A stretch of DNA of 64,000 bases, from NCBI GenBank assembly GCA_006503475.1, contig RSEH01000118.1:62001-126000 (forward strand), given 5' to 3'. Both the position numbers and the translations under genes were made by a program. The notes beneath the pieces were generated by a model, which was given only the letters and a program-made list of their open reading frames with translations, ran no database searches and was not told the origin of the DNA. This DNA comes from Stentor roeselii. Lineage: Eukaryota > Ciliophora > Heterotrichea > Heterotrichida > Stentoridae. Shown here in pieces: positions 56,077 to 64,000 of the stretch. Within the stretch, counting starts at the first letter, position 1. Each line of letters starts with the position of its first letter.

Positions 56077-57324
56077 ATGAGCCTGATCACTTGTCTCAGC
56101 TGGGTTCCAAAAGGTTTCGCAAAGTCCAACCCGCAGGCCGAGCTGATAACAACAGAGGACCTAGCAGAAATCAAGTCAGGCGAATTAGACGACATGGACA
56201 TGGAGAACTACGACAAAGAAGAAGCGCTTCCAGAGTTCGCAAACGTGGAATACGAGCCTCAACTAGAAAGTTACGACGACAAGTCAGAGGCAGAGGACAA
56301 CCTGATCCAAGCCAGTGATTCTCTGATCGTGGCAGGGGTTCAAAATGGTGACTTCAGTGAATTGCATGTTTATGTCTATGTTCATGAGTCCAGCTCTTTA
56401 TACGTGCATCATGATATCATCCTACCTGCTTATCCTCTCGCTCTTCAATGGTTGCCTTTTAATCCTTTAACACCTTCTGTGCCTGGCAATTGTCTCGCAG
56501 TTGGAAGCTTTTTACCTGAAGTTGAAATTTGGGACTTGGATGTTTTGGAAGTCTTGGAACCTGTCCAGAGACTTGGAGGACTCAAAAGAGTTGAGTCTAA
56601 GTCGGGAAAGAAAAGGAAAAAGACGGTATTTTTTAGGTAGAAGACTTATCGCACTGGAAGTCATCATGATGCTGTTATTGCTCTTGACTTACACCCTACC
56701 AGGAAGTAATAGTTATGAAGCAACTTTTTAGCCAGTGGATCAGCTGATAAAAAAATCAAGATATGGGATTTGTTGGATGGAAAATGCAAAAACAGTCTCG
56801 ACTACCACAACGACAAAGTCCAGAGCGTGAAATGGAATCCAAGTGAAGAAAAAGTGATCGCAAGTGGAGGACTAGAAGGAAACATTCACGTAAAAGCAGC
56901 TGACAACCCAAAAAGTGGTGTTCACTCTTCCGTCCCTTCCTCAATAGAATCCTTATCATGGAACCCATTAATCCACCACGAGTTATCAATTTCCACAGAA
57001 GACGGTTATTTTTACACTTTCGACGTCAGATCAATGTCTCGTCCATTATTTGAGCAAAAGACTCATCAAGGTTCAAGTTGTTTCGCCTTCAGTCCATCAG
57101 TCTCAGGTCTTTTAGCAACAGCAGGAAAAGACAAACTCGTAAAACTCTGGGACTCAAGAACCATGACCCAAGTCGCTGAACGTGAAATGAGGGCCGAAGA
57201 GCTCTTTTCCGTTGAGTTCAGCAAAGACCTGCCCTTTGTCCTTGCAACAGGAGGCCTTGGAGGGAACCTTGCTGTTTGGGACACTGAAGAGAATGAAAGC
57301 GTGAGGGCAAGATGGGCTAGTTAG
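56077..57324 (+). CDS. PWP1: Periodic tryptophan protein 1 (WD40, ribosome biogenesis)
   Basis: Three exons (56077-56625, 56641-56705, 56721-57324) give 405 residues. The N-terminus ISCLSWVPKG-like motif (here ITCLSWVPKGFAKSNP) and an acidic segment (about 45-85) are typical of PWP1. WD40 repeats follow: HDAVIALDLHPTRNNFLASGSADKKIKIWD is assembled across the second splice junction, and later repeats include VQSVKWNPSEEKVIASGG and LLATAGKDKLVKLWDSR. PWP1 works in the nucleolus on pre-60S particles. Without splicing the gene would appear as two fragments. Confidence 0.93.
56626..56640 (+). other. 15-nt intron (gtattttttaggtag)
   Basis: PWP1 intron 1. Stops at its TAG if retained; removal joins KKRKKT to KTYRTGSHHDAV. 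A at position 10. An internal tag at 56634-56636 would give an 11-nt intron and shift the frame. Confidence 0.92.
56706..56720 (+). other. 15-nt intron (gtaatagttatgaag)
   Basis: PWP1 intron 2. Splits an Asn codon (AA/C) and joins two halves of one WD40 repeat. Immediate in-frame TAA if retained; ends AAG; A at position 10. The exon before it is only 65 nt. Confidence 0.92.
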
Positions 57325-57359
57325 ACGTGATATAATTGAATGACTTAGCTATAATAAGC

Positions 57360-57746
57360 ATGGAGGGCTTTTATAAGGATATCAGCAAGAAACTGGAAGA
57401 GAAAAGTGAAGAGTTTGGCAAGACTATTGAACCTAAACATAAAATTATCATCGCGAATAGCTACCAGTGCATGGCTGATTGCTATAGAATCCCTGGAAGT
57501 ATTGAAAATAGCAGTCTTTGTGCGGAAAAGTGTCATAGCAAAGTACAGTATGTTCATGGGGAACTTCAAGGTATTGTTGAAAACATTCAAAATTACTTTC
57601 AGAGCTGTATACAGACTTGCAGAGTTGGACATTCGAAAAAAGAAGATGAGGCTCGGCAGTGTATTCATGAATGTACTGATGGAGCTATGGCCAAATTCAC
57701 AAGTTCTGTTTCGATTGCTGAAGAAATAGTCAATAAGTACCTTTAA
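57360..57746 (+). CDS. FAM136A-like (DUF842) CX3C protein
   Basis: 128 residues with four CX3C motifs: Cys37/41, 54/58, 83/87 and 101/105, separated by helices. This is the FAM136A arrangement (four such motifs in a small helical protein of about 138 residues). Twin CX3C proteins usually fold by disulfides in the mitochondrial intermembrane space, where FAM136A has been placed. An ATG at 57339 leads at once to a TAG, so the ATG at 57360 is the start. It follows PWP1 by 35 bp on the same strand. Confidence 0.85.
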   Translation: MEGFYKDISKKLEEKSEEFGKTIEPKHKIIIANSYQCMADCYRIPGSIENSSLCAEKCHSKVQYVHGELQGIVENIQNYFQSCIQTCRVGHSKKEDEARQCIHECTDGAMAKFTSSVSIAEEIVNKYL

Positions 57747-57883
57747 GTCTAGATAAAGATTAGGTGTGATTATTGGATTTGCTTTTAAGGATGGCTTTTT
57801 AGTGGGAGGTGGGTAAGTGAATGTAAAGAAAACTCTATTTCATAATAATATTCTTATTACTGTCATAAACTTTTCATCATGGG

Positions 57884-58921
57884 TTAATTTCTATTCACTC
57901 CAGGAAGAGTCTCTTCCCTATCCACTCTTCTCATGAGATTAATTTTTTTTCTCAAGTCATTCGAAAAATCAGGAGCCTGCATTTTTATTGTAGAGCAAGC
58001 AGAGAGTAACTGATCCACTCCTTGAACCTGAGTTTTACATCTTAAAACAGAAACTCTTTTAATCCCCTTTTTTACTTTTTTACTCCTAACTCGAATCTCC
58101 TCAGTTCTATCCTGCAAGTAAAAATTTTTGCATTGAGCGAGCAAGTTAATCATATACAAATAATCCGGTTTCTGGTAAAAGCCAAGACTTAATGCGTACT
58201 CATAACATTGACTGATTTCAAAAGGCACCCCTTTGACAAGACTTGCAAAAGAAACAGCTTGTCTTTTAGTGACCATGGATTCAACACTTTGAGTATCTCG
58301 ACTCCAAGGCAGTCCTCTCCGTGCCATGCAAATACAAATAAGCAGAACAGAAATCACATCATCTCTTCTGCTGGCCTCTATTCCAGTTAAAACGTTATCT
58401 GAGCAAAAAATGAGGTTTCCTTTGAAATGGACTCCAGTTTTCTGCATCATATGAAAATTGTTGCTTTTATCGAAATACTTCTTCGCAAGGCCGAAGTCAA
58501 TCAAATGAAATTTTTTATCGTTTTTACGACCTGTGACAATGTTTTCAGGTTTTATGTCTTTATGTAAAAAGCAACTTTCATGTAGTTTTTCTAGAATTTT
58601 CAGTAGTTGTTGAGCAAAATTGCAAGTATCTACAGTTGTGTAAAAATCGCTTGTCACCTTTCGACTTAAAGGAGCTCCTAATAGCTTCATTACTATAAAA
58701 AAACTATCTTCTGACTCTCCTTGCCACAGCAACTTGGGAAAACCCGGTTTTCCTGAGAGCTGTGAAAGAACTTCGCATTCCAGTTTGAATAAGGATTTGA
58801 AACGTTTTGAACATTGTTTAATCGCAACTGGAGAACCTGTTTTCGAATCGGTTCCTTGGTAAACAGAGGCAAAACTTCCTTGCCCGATCAGGTTTTCAAT
58901 TAGAAATCTACAGCCTATCAT
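57884..58921 (-). CDS. Casein kinase 1-like protein kinase
   Basis: 345 residues. Gly loop GQGSFASVY (13-21), Lys35 in VAIK, Glu48 or Glu50 in the C-helix, catalytic loop HKDIKPEN (120-127, with Lys where most kinases have Arg before the catalytic Asp122) and DFG at 142-144. The missing APE motif and GNLIFCSDNVLTGIEASRRDD in the activation region are the CK1 family pattern (compare [21 protein letters not shown]). The C-terminal tail is short and basic. It probably phosphorylates acidic or primed sites; the role is unknown. Confidence 0.9.
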   Translation of the reverse strand: MIGCRFLIENLIGQGSFASVYQGTDSKTGSPVAIKQCSKRFKSLFKLECEVLSQLSGKPGFPKLLWQGESEDSFFIVMKLLGAPLSRKVTSDFYTTVDTCNFAQQLLKILEKLHESCFLHKDIKPENIVTGRKNDKKFHLIDFGLAKKYFDKSNNFHMMQKTGVHFKGNLIFCSDNVLTGIEASRRDDVISVLLICICMARRGLPWSRDTQSVESMVTKRQAVSFASLVKGVPFEISQCYEYALSLGFYQKPDYLYMINLLAQCKNFYLQDRTEEIRVRSKKVKKGIKRVSVLRCKTQVQGVDQLLSACSTIKMQAPDFSNDLRKKINLMRRVDREETLPGVNRN

Positions 58922-59339
58922 TATTTTTATCAGGAAATATTATGGATAAATATTGAATGGGTTTTTCGAGGATTTTTGGAAAATTTTAGATTTCAATTTT
59001 TACTTTTTATATAACGCAGAACTCTGCATAATAGAAAATATACTTGTTTGAAGAAAAGAGTTGCTGTTCTTTTATAGTTGTGTTAAAGTTGAGTTTTAGA
59101 GAATGTTAAGGAGTTTCAAGTAATATTTAGAAAAAATTTACCCTGGATGGTTAAAATATATTGTAAAATAATTGTTTAAATATGCAATTGTAATAAGTTT
59201 TCCTCAAAAATAACCTAATTTCGAACAACATGCCCTGATTCAATCAATACTTTAAAAAAACTAACCTAAAAAATTTCCCAAGTTTCCAAAATTTTTCCTT
59301 GTTAAACCTATTATCTTTACGAATTTATCCAATTAAATT
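58922..59339. other. Divergent intergenic region, nothing recognised
   Basis: 418 bp between two divergent genes. The 120 bp before the plus-strand gene is C/A-rich, as at other starts. No RNA gene, repeat or clear promoter motif. Confidence 0.45.
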
Positions 59340-59669
59340 ATGAATCTTCAAAACTCAAAAAAACTCAAAGCAAATCCTGCAAGTCAAAGAGAAAGAGAAA
59401 CTTTGCCTCGGATCTACCCTTCTAGTTTAAGCAACAATCCAAGTGAAGGAAGTTCTGGTATAGGAAGAATATCAGCCCAAAGTGCACTTCTGAAAGAATC
59501 TCAATCAAAACAAGTTAAATCCGAATCAAGACCGACACAACAGATAATGATCGAGTTTATCCCTGACAAGTTTTTCATGAACAGTTCATCTGAAGTGAAT
59601 TTTATTGCAAATCCTGTGATTCCAGCCTTTTCAGTACCATCAGGTTTCCCTTCTATTAACTTAAACTAG
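59340..59669 (+). CDS. Small disordered protein
   Basis: 109 residues, rich in Ser, Asn, Gln and Pro, with no domain. Codon style is like that of its neighbours and the ATG has an A-rich context with a C/A-rich leader, so I keep it as a gene. The SET-domain gene starts 32 bp downstream. Function unknown. Confidence 0.5.
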   Translation: MNLQNSKKLKANPASQRERETLPRIYPSSLSNNPSEGSSGIGRISAQSALLKESQSKQVKSESRPTQQIMIEFIPDKFFMNSSSEVNFIANPVIPAFSVPSGFPSINLN

Positions 59670-59701
59670 AAAGAATAGTATTGATAATAGAGCCAAAGTA
59701 A

Positions 59702-61246
59702 ATGATTGACTTTCTAGATTATGAAACTCGTGCAAGACGTGCTTTTGAAGGAAAGGACTGGCGCACTGCGAGTTTGATACTAAAAAAGCTTATTCTTTTA
59801 GAACCTGATGAAGAAGCACATAAAATGCTGATAAAATGCTACATCAACCTTCATCAATACGACTTGGCTCATCAAACAATTGATTCTTCAAGTTTTAACC
59901 AAGAAGTATTTCGTTATTACAAGTCTAAAGTCCTCAGACTTCAAGGAAAACTTGAAAAAGCTTTGAATTTTTCTAATGAAAAGCAGAAAAGGAGAATTTT
60001 GAATGAAATCGAAGACTATCAATTAGGAGACTTTAAAGATGAATATCAAGAGTTTATCAAATGGTTTAAAAATAATGGAGGAACGAAGGGTTCTATCAAA
60101 CTTAAACTTTTTCATCAGAAGTTTCGAGGAATCTCTGCAAAGACCTTCATCGAACCAGGGACTGTCTTGGTTTCAGTTCCAAGTCATTTGATTTTATTCG
60201 CAGATACCTGCAAACAAGCTCTTCCTGCAGGTATTGAACGCAATTTTCAGTCCTACCACTCAACATTCGCCTGTTTTTTAGCACAAGAACTGAAAAACCC
60301 TTCAAGTTTTTGGCTATCCTACCTAAAAACTCTTCCAAAAGACTTTATCAACTTTCCAATATATTTCAACGAAAAAGAACTAATTAATCTTCAAGGTTCT
60401 TCTCTATTAAAATTGATAGAAATCCAAAAAAAAGAGATTCTTGATGACTTTAACATCATCAGTCACCTTGAAATTTGTTCTTTTGATGATTTTTTACAAG
60501 CTAAGCTAATAGTGAGTTCCCGTCTTCATTCAATAAAAACAAAGCAGGATGAAAGCGGGTTGGTTCCATTAGCCGACATGTTTAATCATCATTCAGGAAG
60601 CAATGTGGGCTGGTTTTACGACTTCGAGTCAAATTCTTTTGCTGTCCAGGCGAATCAGTCTTTTGAAAGAGGTCAAGAAATTTGTATCGACTATGGAGAC
60701 AAAAGCAATCTTAAACTCATGATTGGATATGGCTTCGCTATTGAAAATAATGAATTTGATGAATATCTTTTGAAGGTTGACTTTAAAAATAATGATCCTT
60801 GTTTGGAGTTAAAACAAGAAATTAAGGGAAATAGAAATTTTTTTCATGTTAATATGAAAACTGGGTCTAGATATTTTAAAGAACTTGCTGGGGTTTTAAG
60901 GATCAGGTTTTGCTTTGATAGATGTTTTTTAACAGAGAATAAGGAAAGGTTTTTTAATTTGAAAAATGTTGAAGTTATCAGCAAGGATAATGAAATCAAT
61001 GTTTTGAGATTTTTAAGGAAAAAGTGTATTCAGGCGCTTGGGTTGTTTAAGTCTGAATGGCAAGAGCTTGATGATGTCAACTCGAAAAATTCTTTTTTAG
61101 TTGTGCAAGGGGAAAAAAATGCCTTGAAGTGGATGGTTTCTTTTTGTGATTACTTTTTAAATGTTTTTTCCAACAATTTAGCTATACAGGAAAACAAAGA
61201 ATATCAAGATTACTTAAACTCTTTAAATAATTCAGTAAACATTTGA
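59702..61246 (+). CDS. TPR-SET lysine/histidine methyltransferase (SETD3/RLSMT-like)
   Basis: 514 residues. The first about 100 look like TPR helices (ARRAFEGKDWRTASLILKKL, LEPDEEAHKMLIKCYINL). A SET domain of the Rubisco-LSMT/SETD3 type follows (about 120-360): FRGISAKTFIEPGTVLVSVP, an i-SET insert, VPLADMFNHH (Asn295, His296) and GQEICIDYGDKSNLKLMIGYGF with Tyr331. These bind S-adenosylmethionine and methylate Lys or, in SETD3, actin His. A C-terminal helical substrate-binding region completes it. The target here cannot be told. Confidence 0.87.
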   Translation: MIDFLDYETRARRAFEGKDWRTASLILKKLILLEPDEEAHKMLIKCYINLHQYDLAHQTIDSSSFNQEVFRYYKSKVLRLQGKLEKALNFSNEKQKRRILNEIEDYQLGDFKDEYQEFIKWFKNNGGTKGSIKLKLFHQKFRGISAKTFIEPGTVLVSVPSHLILFADTCKQALPAGIERNFQSYHSTFACFLAQELKNPSSFWLSYLKTLPKDFINFPIYFNEKELINLQGSSLLKLIEIQKKEILDDFNIISHLEICSFDDFLQAKLIVSSRLHSIKTKQDESGLVPLADMFNHHSGSNVGWFYDFESNSFAVQANQSFERGQEICIDYGDKSNLKLMIGYGFAIENNEFDEYLLKVDFKNNDPCLELKQEIKGNRNFFHVNMKTGSRYFKELAGVLRIRFCFDRCFLTENKERFFNLKNVEVISKDNEINVLRFLRKKCIQALGLFKSEWQELDDVNSKNSFLVVQGEKNALKWMVSFCDYFLNVFSNNLAIQENKEYQDYLNSLNNSVNI

Positions 61247-61474
61247 TTTCATGATTTTAACTCAAGTAGACTAAACTTAAAAAAGGAATATTTACAAAAC
61301 CAGATACCTTCAAACCCTTATCAAACAAAAGCCAATAAATTACCTCCAAACCTTCTAAATCACTAAAATAAACCCCTTAAATTATTTAAACAAATCCCAA
61401 AAATTCAAACAGATCCTAAAACTTCTAAAAAAATTAAACAATCCTAAAACTTTATTCACCCAATTTACATTAAA

Positions 61475-62776
61475 TTACTCCTTAATCCCAGCTCTTTTCG
61501 TGAAGGCAGGTTTATCAATTTTAATCAAAGTTGGGACTTTCCACAATTCAACTTCCCCTGAGCAAGAATTTGCAGTGACAGGAGTGATTTCTTTCTGTTC
61601 TACCCTTTTTGCTATCCAAGGATGTCTAAGAGCTTCCAGAGCACTTAATCGGGAATCTGGGTCAGGATTTAAAAGTTTTTGTACGAAATCTAAAGCTGAC
61701 CTTGAATAAAGATTCCAGATTTTTGGTTGATATTCTATTTTGCATTGCTTGTTTTTTATTAGGATTTCTTTCGCGTTTCTTCCGACGAAGGGAGAATTAC
61801 CAACGAGAAGCATGTAGAGAATTACACCCACGGAGAAGATATCCACTTTTTCTGAATAGTCGTGGTTGTGGAGAATCTCAGGAGCTACGTATCCGGGAGA
61901 TCCGCATCGGGATACTTGTTTATCATTGACTAAGCAGGAAAGTCCAAAGTCACAAACTAAAATATCATCATTATTCCCCCGAACCAGCAGATTTTCCGGT
62001 TTCAAGTCTCGATGCATAATTGACAATCCATGAAGATAAGCCAAAACAGTCATCAAATTTAAAGCCAAGTCCGAAACACACTCTTCCGAAAACCTTCCAG
62101 ATTTCGAAAGCCGTTCAAACAAGTCCCCAGAAGCATGAGTTATAATAAACGATATTCTTTCATCATCATCATAAACCCTTTCAAGTTTAACAATTCTAGG
62201 ATGTTCGACTTGCCTCATAATCTGAATTTCATTTTTAAGACTCTTAGCCGCTTGTTCACTCTTCTCCAAACTTCTTTTTTCTAAAGCTTTCATGGCAAAT
62301 AAACTATGCGTCGAGCGGTCTTCAACAAGATAAACTCTTCCATAGTTCCCTGAGCCGATTTCTTTTAAAACAATGAAATCCTCGTCGATATCTTGAAGAA
62401 TTGTGAGCGATGTCAGAAAAGACAACCAACCGTCGAGTTCTTCTGAAGAACCAGTGTAAAAATCTTGGAAAACTTGAGAATGACCTAATCGAAACCCAAA
62501 CCTTTTATCAGATTTGTTTACTTCTGTGAAAGGCTCCAGTTTTTTCCAGTTAAGTCTAGAAAAACTTTTAATCTTCGCTCCTGTTTTGTTGAATCGAAAG
62601 ATGTGAGTTTTGTTGATCTCCACTTGTCTTGGTTTCAAATTTTTTTGCCTGGTTAGGAAGAAAAGAGTTCCAGAATGTAGAGTTTTTTGAGGTACTTGTG
62701 GAAGAGAATAAGGATTCCAAAAGGTAGGAAAGTCCGATTCTTCATTATCGAAAATATCGAATGGCCACGACGACAT
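61475..62776 (-). CDS. PH-domain protein kinase (CAMK-like)
   Basis: 433 residues. Residues about 34-125 resemble a PH domain (SGTLFFLTRQ, FGFRLGHSQVFQDFYTGSSEELDGWLSFLTSL, with the C-terminal Trp helix). A full kinase domain follows: GSGNYGRVYLV (141-151), Lys163, Glu183, HRDLKPEN (255-262), DFG (276-278), GSPGYVAPEIL and HPWIAKR. The activation segment and final helices are CAMK-like, as in PKD, which also joins PH to a CAMK-type kinase. No autoinhibitory or calmodulin site is evident in the short tail. It is probably recruited to phosphoinositides. Confidence 0.88.
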   Translation of the reverse strand: MSSWPFDIFDNEESDFPTFWNPYSLPQVPQKTLHSGTLFFLTRQKNLKPRQVEINKTHIFRFNKTGAKIKSFSRLNWKKLEPFTEVNKSDKRFGFRLGHSQVFQDFYTGSSEELDGWLSFLTSLTILQDIDEDFIVLKEIGSGNYGRVYLVEDRSTHSLFAMKALEKRSLEKSEQAAKSLKNEIQIMRQVEHPRIVKLERVYDDDERISFIITHASGDLFERLSKSGRFSEECVSDLALNLMTVLAYLHGLSIMHRDLKPENLLVRGNNDDILVCDFGLSCLVNDKQVSRCGSPGYVAPEILHNHDYSEKVDIFSVGVILYMLLVGNSPFVGRNAKEILIKNKQCKIEYQPKIWNLYSRSALDFVQKLLNPDPDSRLSALEALRHPWIAKRVEQKEITPVTANSCSGEVELWKVPTLIKIDKPAFTKRAGIKE

Positions 62777-62961
62777 TATAAGGTATTAAATACATTTTGA
62801 TTATTCATGAAGAATTGTTTTACTTTTCTAATTAGCCAATATTCATAATTCTAAAGTTTCTGAATTACAGAAATTTCTTTAGAAAAAATTTGATTTTATT
62901 AGGAATGAATAGAAATATAAAAAGGATTAATTTTGGATTTGGGGTTTTAAAAGGCTTATTA

Positions 62962-63594
62962 TTAACCTCGTATTTCTTGGCAAGCTCCCCAGTTGCAAGG
63001 TGTGTTGACACTGCAAATGCTTGGTAATGTCAAGATACCGCTTGGAAGAGTTAGGTTCCTGGGGCCAAAGTCCATGAAATTGCTGGGCATTTCATAGATA
63101 CTTACTGTTACTCGGTTTGTTGGAACTGGATCTGTTGTTTCGTAGAAATAGTTCTGTTGATTTCCTGATTTAAGCCATTTATAGCACTTTTGACCTTCAT
63201 GAACTTCAGTGTCGATGTATTGACCACCAGACATCCAGTTTGGTAGAAGGACTCCACAGCCGCTGGTTGAGTTGCAGCAGTAGCAGCAGTAGTTCTTCTC
63301 AGGGAAGTGCAGATATCGATTTCCGCTCACAACATAAGAATTGCAGGGAGTCGAAACATTTGCGTAAGGACCACCCACACCACAAAAGTAGTCGTATTGG
63401 CCAGTGTTTCTGTCTATTCTGTATGATGGCAAGTTATAGTTGTAATAATAAGTCCCTGTATTGTCGTGGTTTCCAAGCTGAGGATCCACTCTTCGTTCTT
63501 TGAAGTTTTGCCAGAAAGTGTTCGGCCAGACTGGCGATTGAGGAGCTTGACTGAGAACCCCTATGATTAGGAGACAAAGAATCAGCTTTGACAT
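62962..63594 (-). CDS. Secreted Cys-rich protein, possibly ependymin-like
   Basis: 210 residues. A signal peptide (about 1-16, MSKLILCLLIIGVLSQA) and then no further membrane span. Features are FWQNFKERR, GTYYYNYNLPSYRIDR, PCNSYV, YLHFPEKNYCCYCCNSTSGCG, NWMSGGQYI and CYKWLKSGNQQNYFYET. The order (a strand with reduced dye-like aromatic repeats, a CC..CC cluster, then a C-x-W..G segment) recalls ependymin-related secreted proteins, but the match is from memory and weak. It is likely secreted or in a vacuole lumen. Confidence 0.7.
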   Translation of the reverse strand: MSKLILCLLIIGVLSQAPQSPVWPNTFWQNFKERRVDPQLGNHDNTGTYYYNYNLPSYRIDRNTGQYDYFCGVGGPYANVSTPCNSYVVSGNRYLHFPEKNYCCYCCNSTSGCGVLLPNWMSGGQYIDTEVHEGQKCYKWLKSGNQQNYFYETTDPVPTNRVTVSIYEMPSNFMDFGPRNLTLPSGILTLPSICSVNTPCNWGACQEIRG

Positions 63595-64000
63595 ATTTAG
63601 AATATTTCTTCACCTGATAAGAGTGTTTTTTATGAAATTTATCGATGTGGTTAGAAAATTGATTGAAAACTCTACATTTTTTTAGAATGCTGTTGAAATT
63701 TATTATGAATTATGTTTTCAGCTGGTTTGAAAATTATCTGATATGATAAAAATTTTTAAGATCCTAGCATTGATATAAGCTAAAATAATGACTATATTGA
63801 TTGAATATATGGCTAAAATTTTGATATAAAGACTAGTTTTAAATACTCTTTTTGATAAAGAATTCTTAAGTTTCTTTTTATTATTCCAATATTTATAATA
63901 AGGATTATCTTTATAAAAGACCGGCATTATAAAAATTTAAATAACTCGACCAACAATAAGAATTAAAATGTTAAATGTCCCCTTAAACTCAACCTAATAA
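63595..64000. other. AT-rich end of window, no gene called
   Basis: Upstream of the secreted-protein gene, so it should carry its promoter. Only a low-complexity 69-codon frame occurs here. No telomere repeat is visible at the window edge. Confidence 0.45.

Noticed and set aside
56501-56731. A plus-strand frame overlapping the end of PWP1 exon 1
   Set aside because: Out of frame with the WD40 repeats and explained by the two 15-nt introns in PWP1.
57336-57359. Eight-residue N-terminal extension of the FAM136A-like protein
   Set aside because: It begins at TTG, not ATG; the first ATG that reads into the protein is at 57360.
63718-63927. A 69-codon minus-strand frame near the window end with hydrophobic stretches
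   Set aside because: Almost pure AT-rich low complexity (Ile, Lys, Asn, Tyr); no domain and codon use unlike the neighbouring genes. Probably chance, although a gene start cut by the window cannot be excluded.
63940-64000. C-rich words at the window end examined as telomere repeats
   Set aside because: No repeated unit; simply the C/A-rich composition seen before genes here.

Overview
The window looks like macronuclear DNA of a heterotrich ciliate, most likely Stentor coeruleus or a close relative. Long AT-rich reading frames use the standard code (TAA, TAG and TGA all end genes and Trp is TGG). Genes lie very close together on both strands, and every intron I could place is exactly 15 nt, running from GT to AG. 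Standard code plus 15-nt introns fits Stentor and argues against Paramecium and Tetrahymena (TAA/TAG read as Gln) and Blepharisma (TGA read as Trp). The species name is inference.

I list 41 genes and one pseudogene. 0-6.3 kb: the 3' end of a coiled-coil gene, an intact acyltransferase-3 (NRF-6-like) gene with a decayed partial copy beside it, an unknown gene and an ODA1/CCDC63-type dynein docking-complex subunit. 7.4-9.8 kb: three intron-bearing genes on the minus strand (a voltage-sensor-like four-helix protein, a TLC-domain protein and a Roadblock/LC7 dynein light chain). 9.9-17.7 kb: a WD40-TRP-type channel fusion, a p24 cargo receptor and small or coiled-coil proteins. 18.5-29.5 kb: a Cys-rich secreted protein, a short chorein (VPS13-like) protein, an LRR-ankyrin-HEAT protein, a LamG secreted protein, an LRR protein and a four-helix membrane protein.

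29.5-41.6 kb is one uninterrupted 4029-codon axonemal inner-arm dynein heavy chain. 41.6-53 kb: COP9 subunit CSN1, a C2H2 zinc-finger protein with no visible start codon, SHIPPO and kelch proteins, a Sec14 lipid-transfer protein, an ArfGAP lacking its arginine finger, a Cys-rich/coiled-coil/kelch protein and proteasome ATPase Rpt4. 53-64 kb: DNA polymerase delta small subunit, an SDR reductase, ribosome-biogenesis WD40 protein PWP1, a FAM136A-like CX3C protein, a CK1-like kinase, a TPR-SET methyltransferase, a PH-kinase and a Cys-rich secreted protein.

The genes do not form a pathway or operon. Several (docking complex, Roadblock, dynein heavy chain, SHIPPO) serve cilia, as expected in a heavily ciliated cell. 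The most unusual features are in the architecture: convergent genes whose stop codons share four bases, divergent start codons only 13-16 bp apart, 15-nt introns that all carry an in-frame stop, and a sawtooth in codon style along long genes with abrupt resets every 1-2 kb. I found no CRISPR, rRNA, tRNA, transposon or virus-like element.
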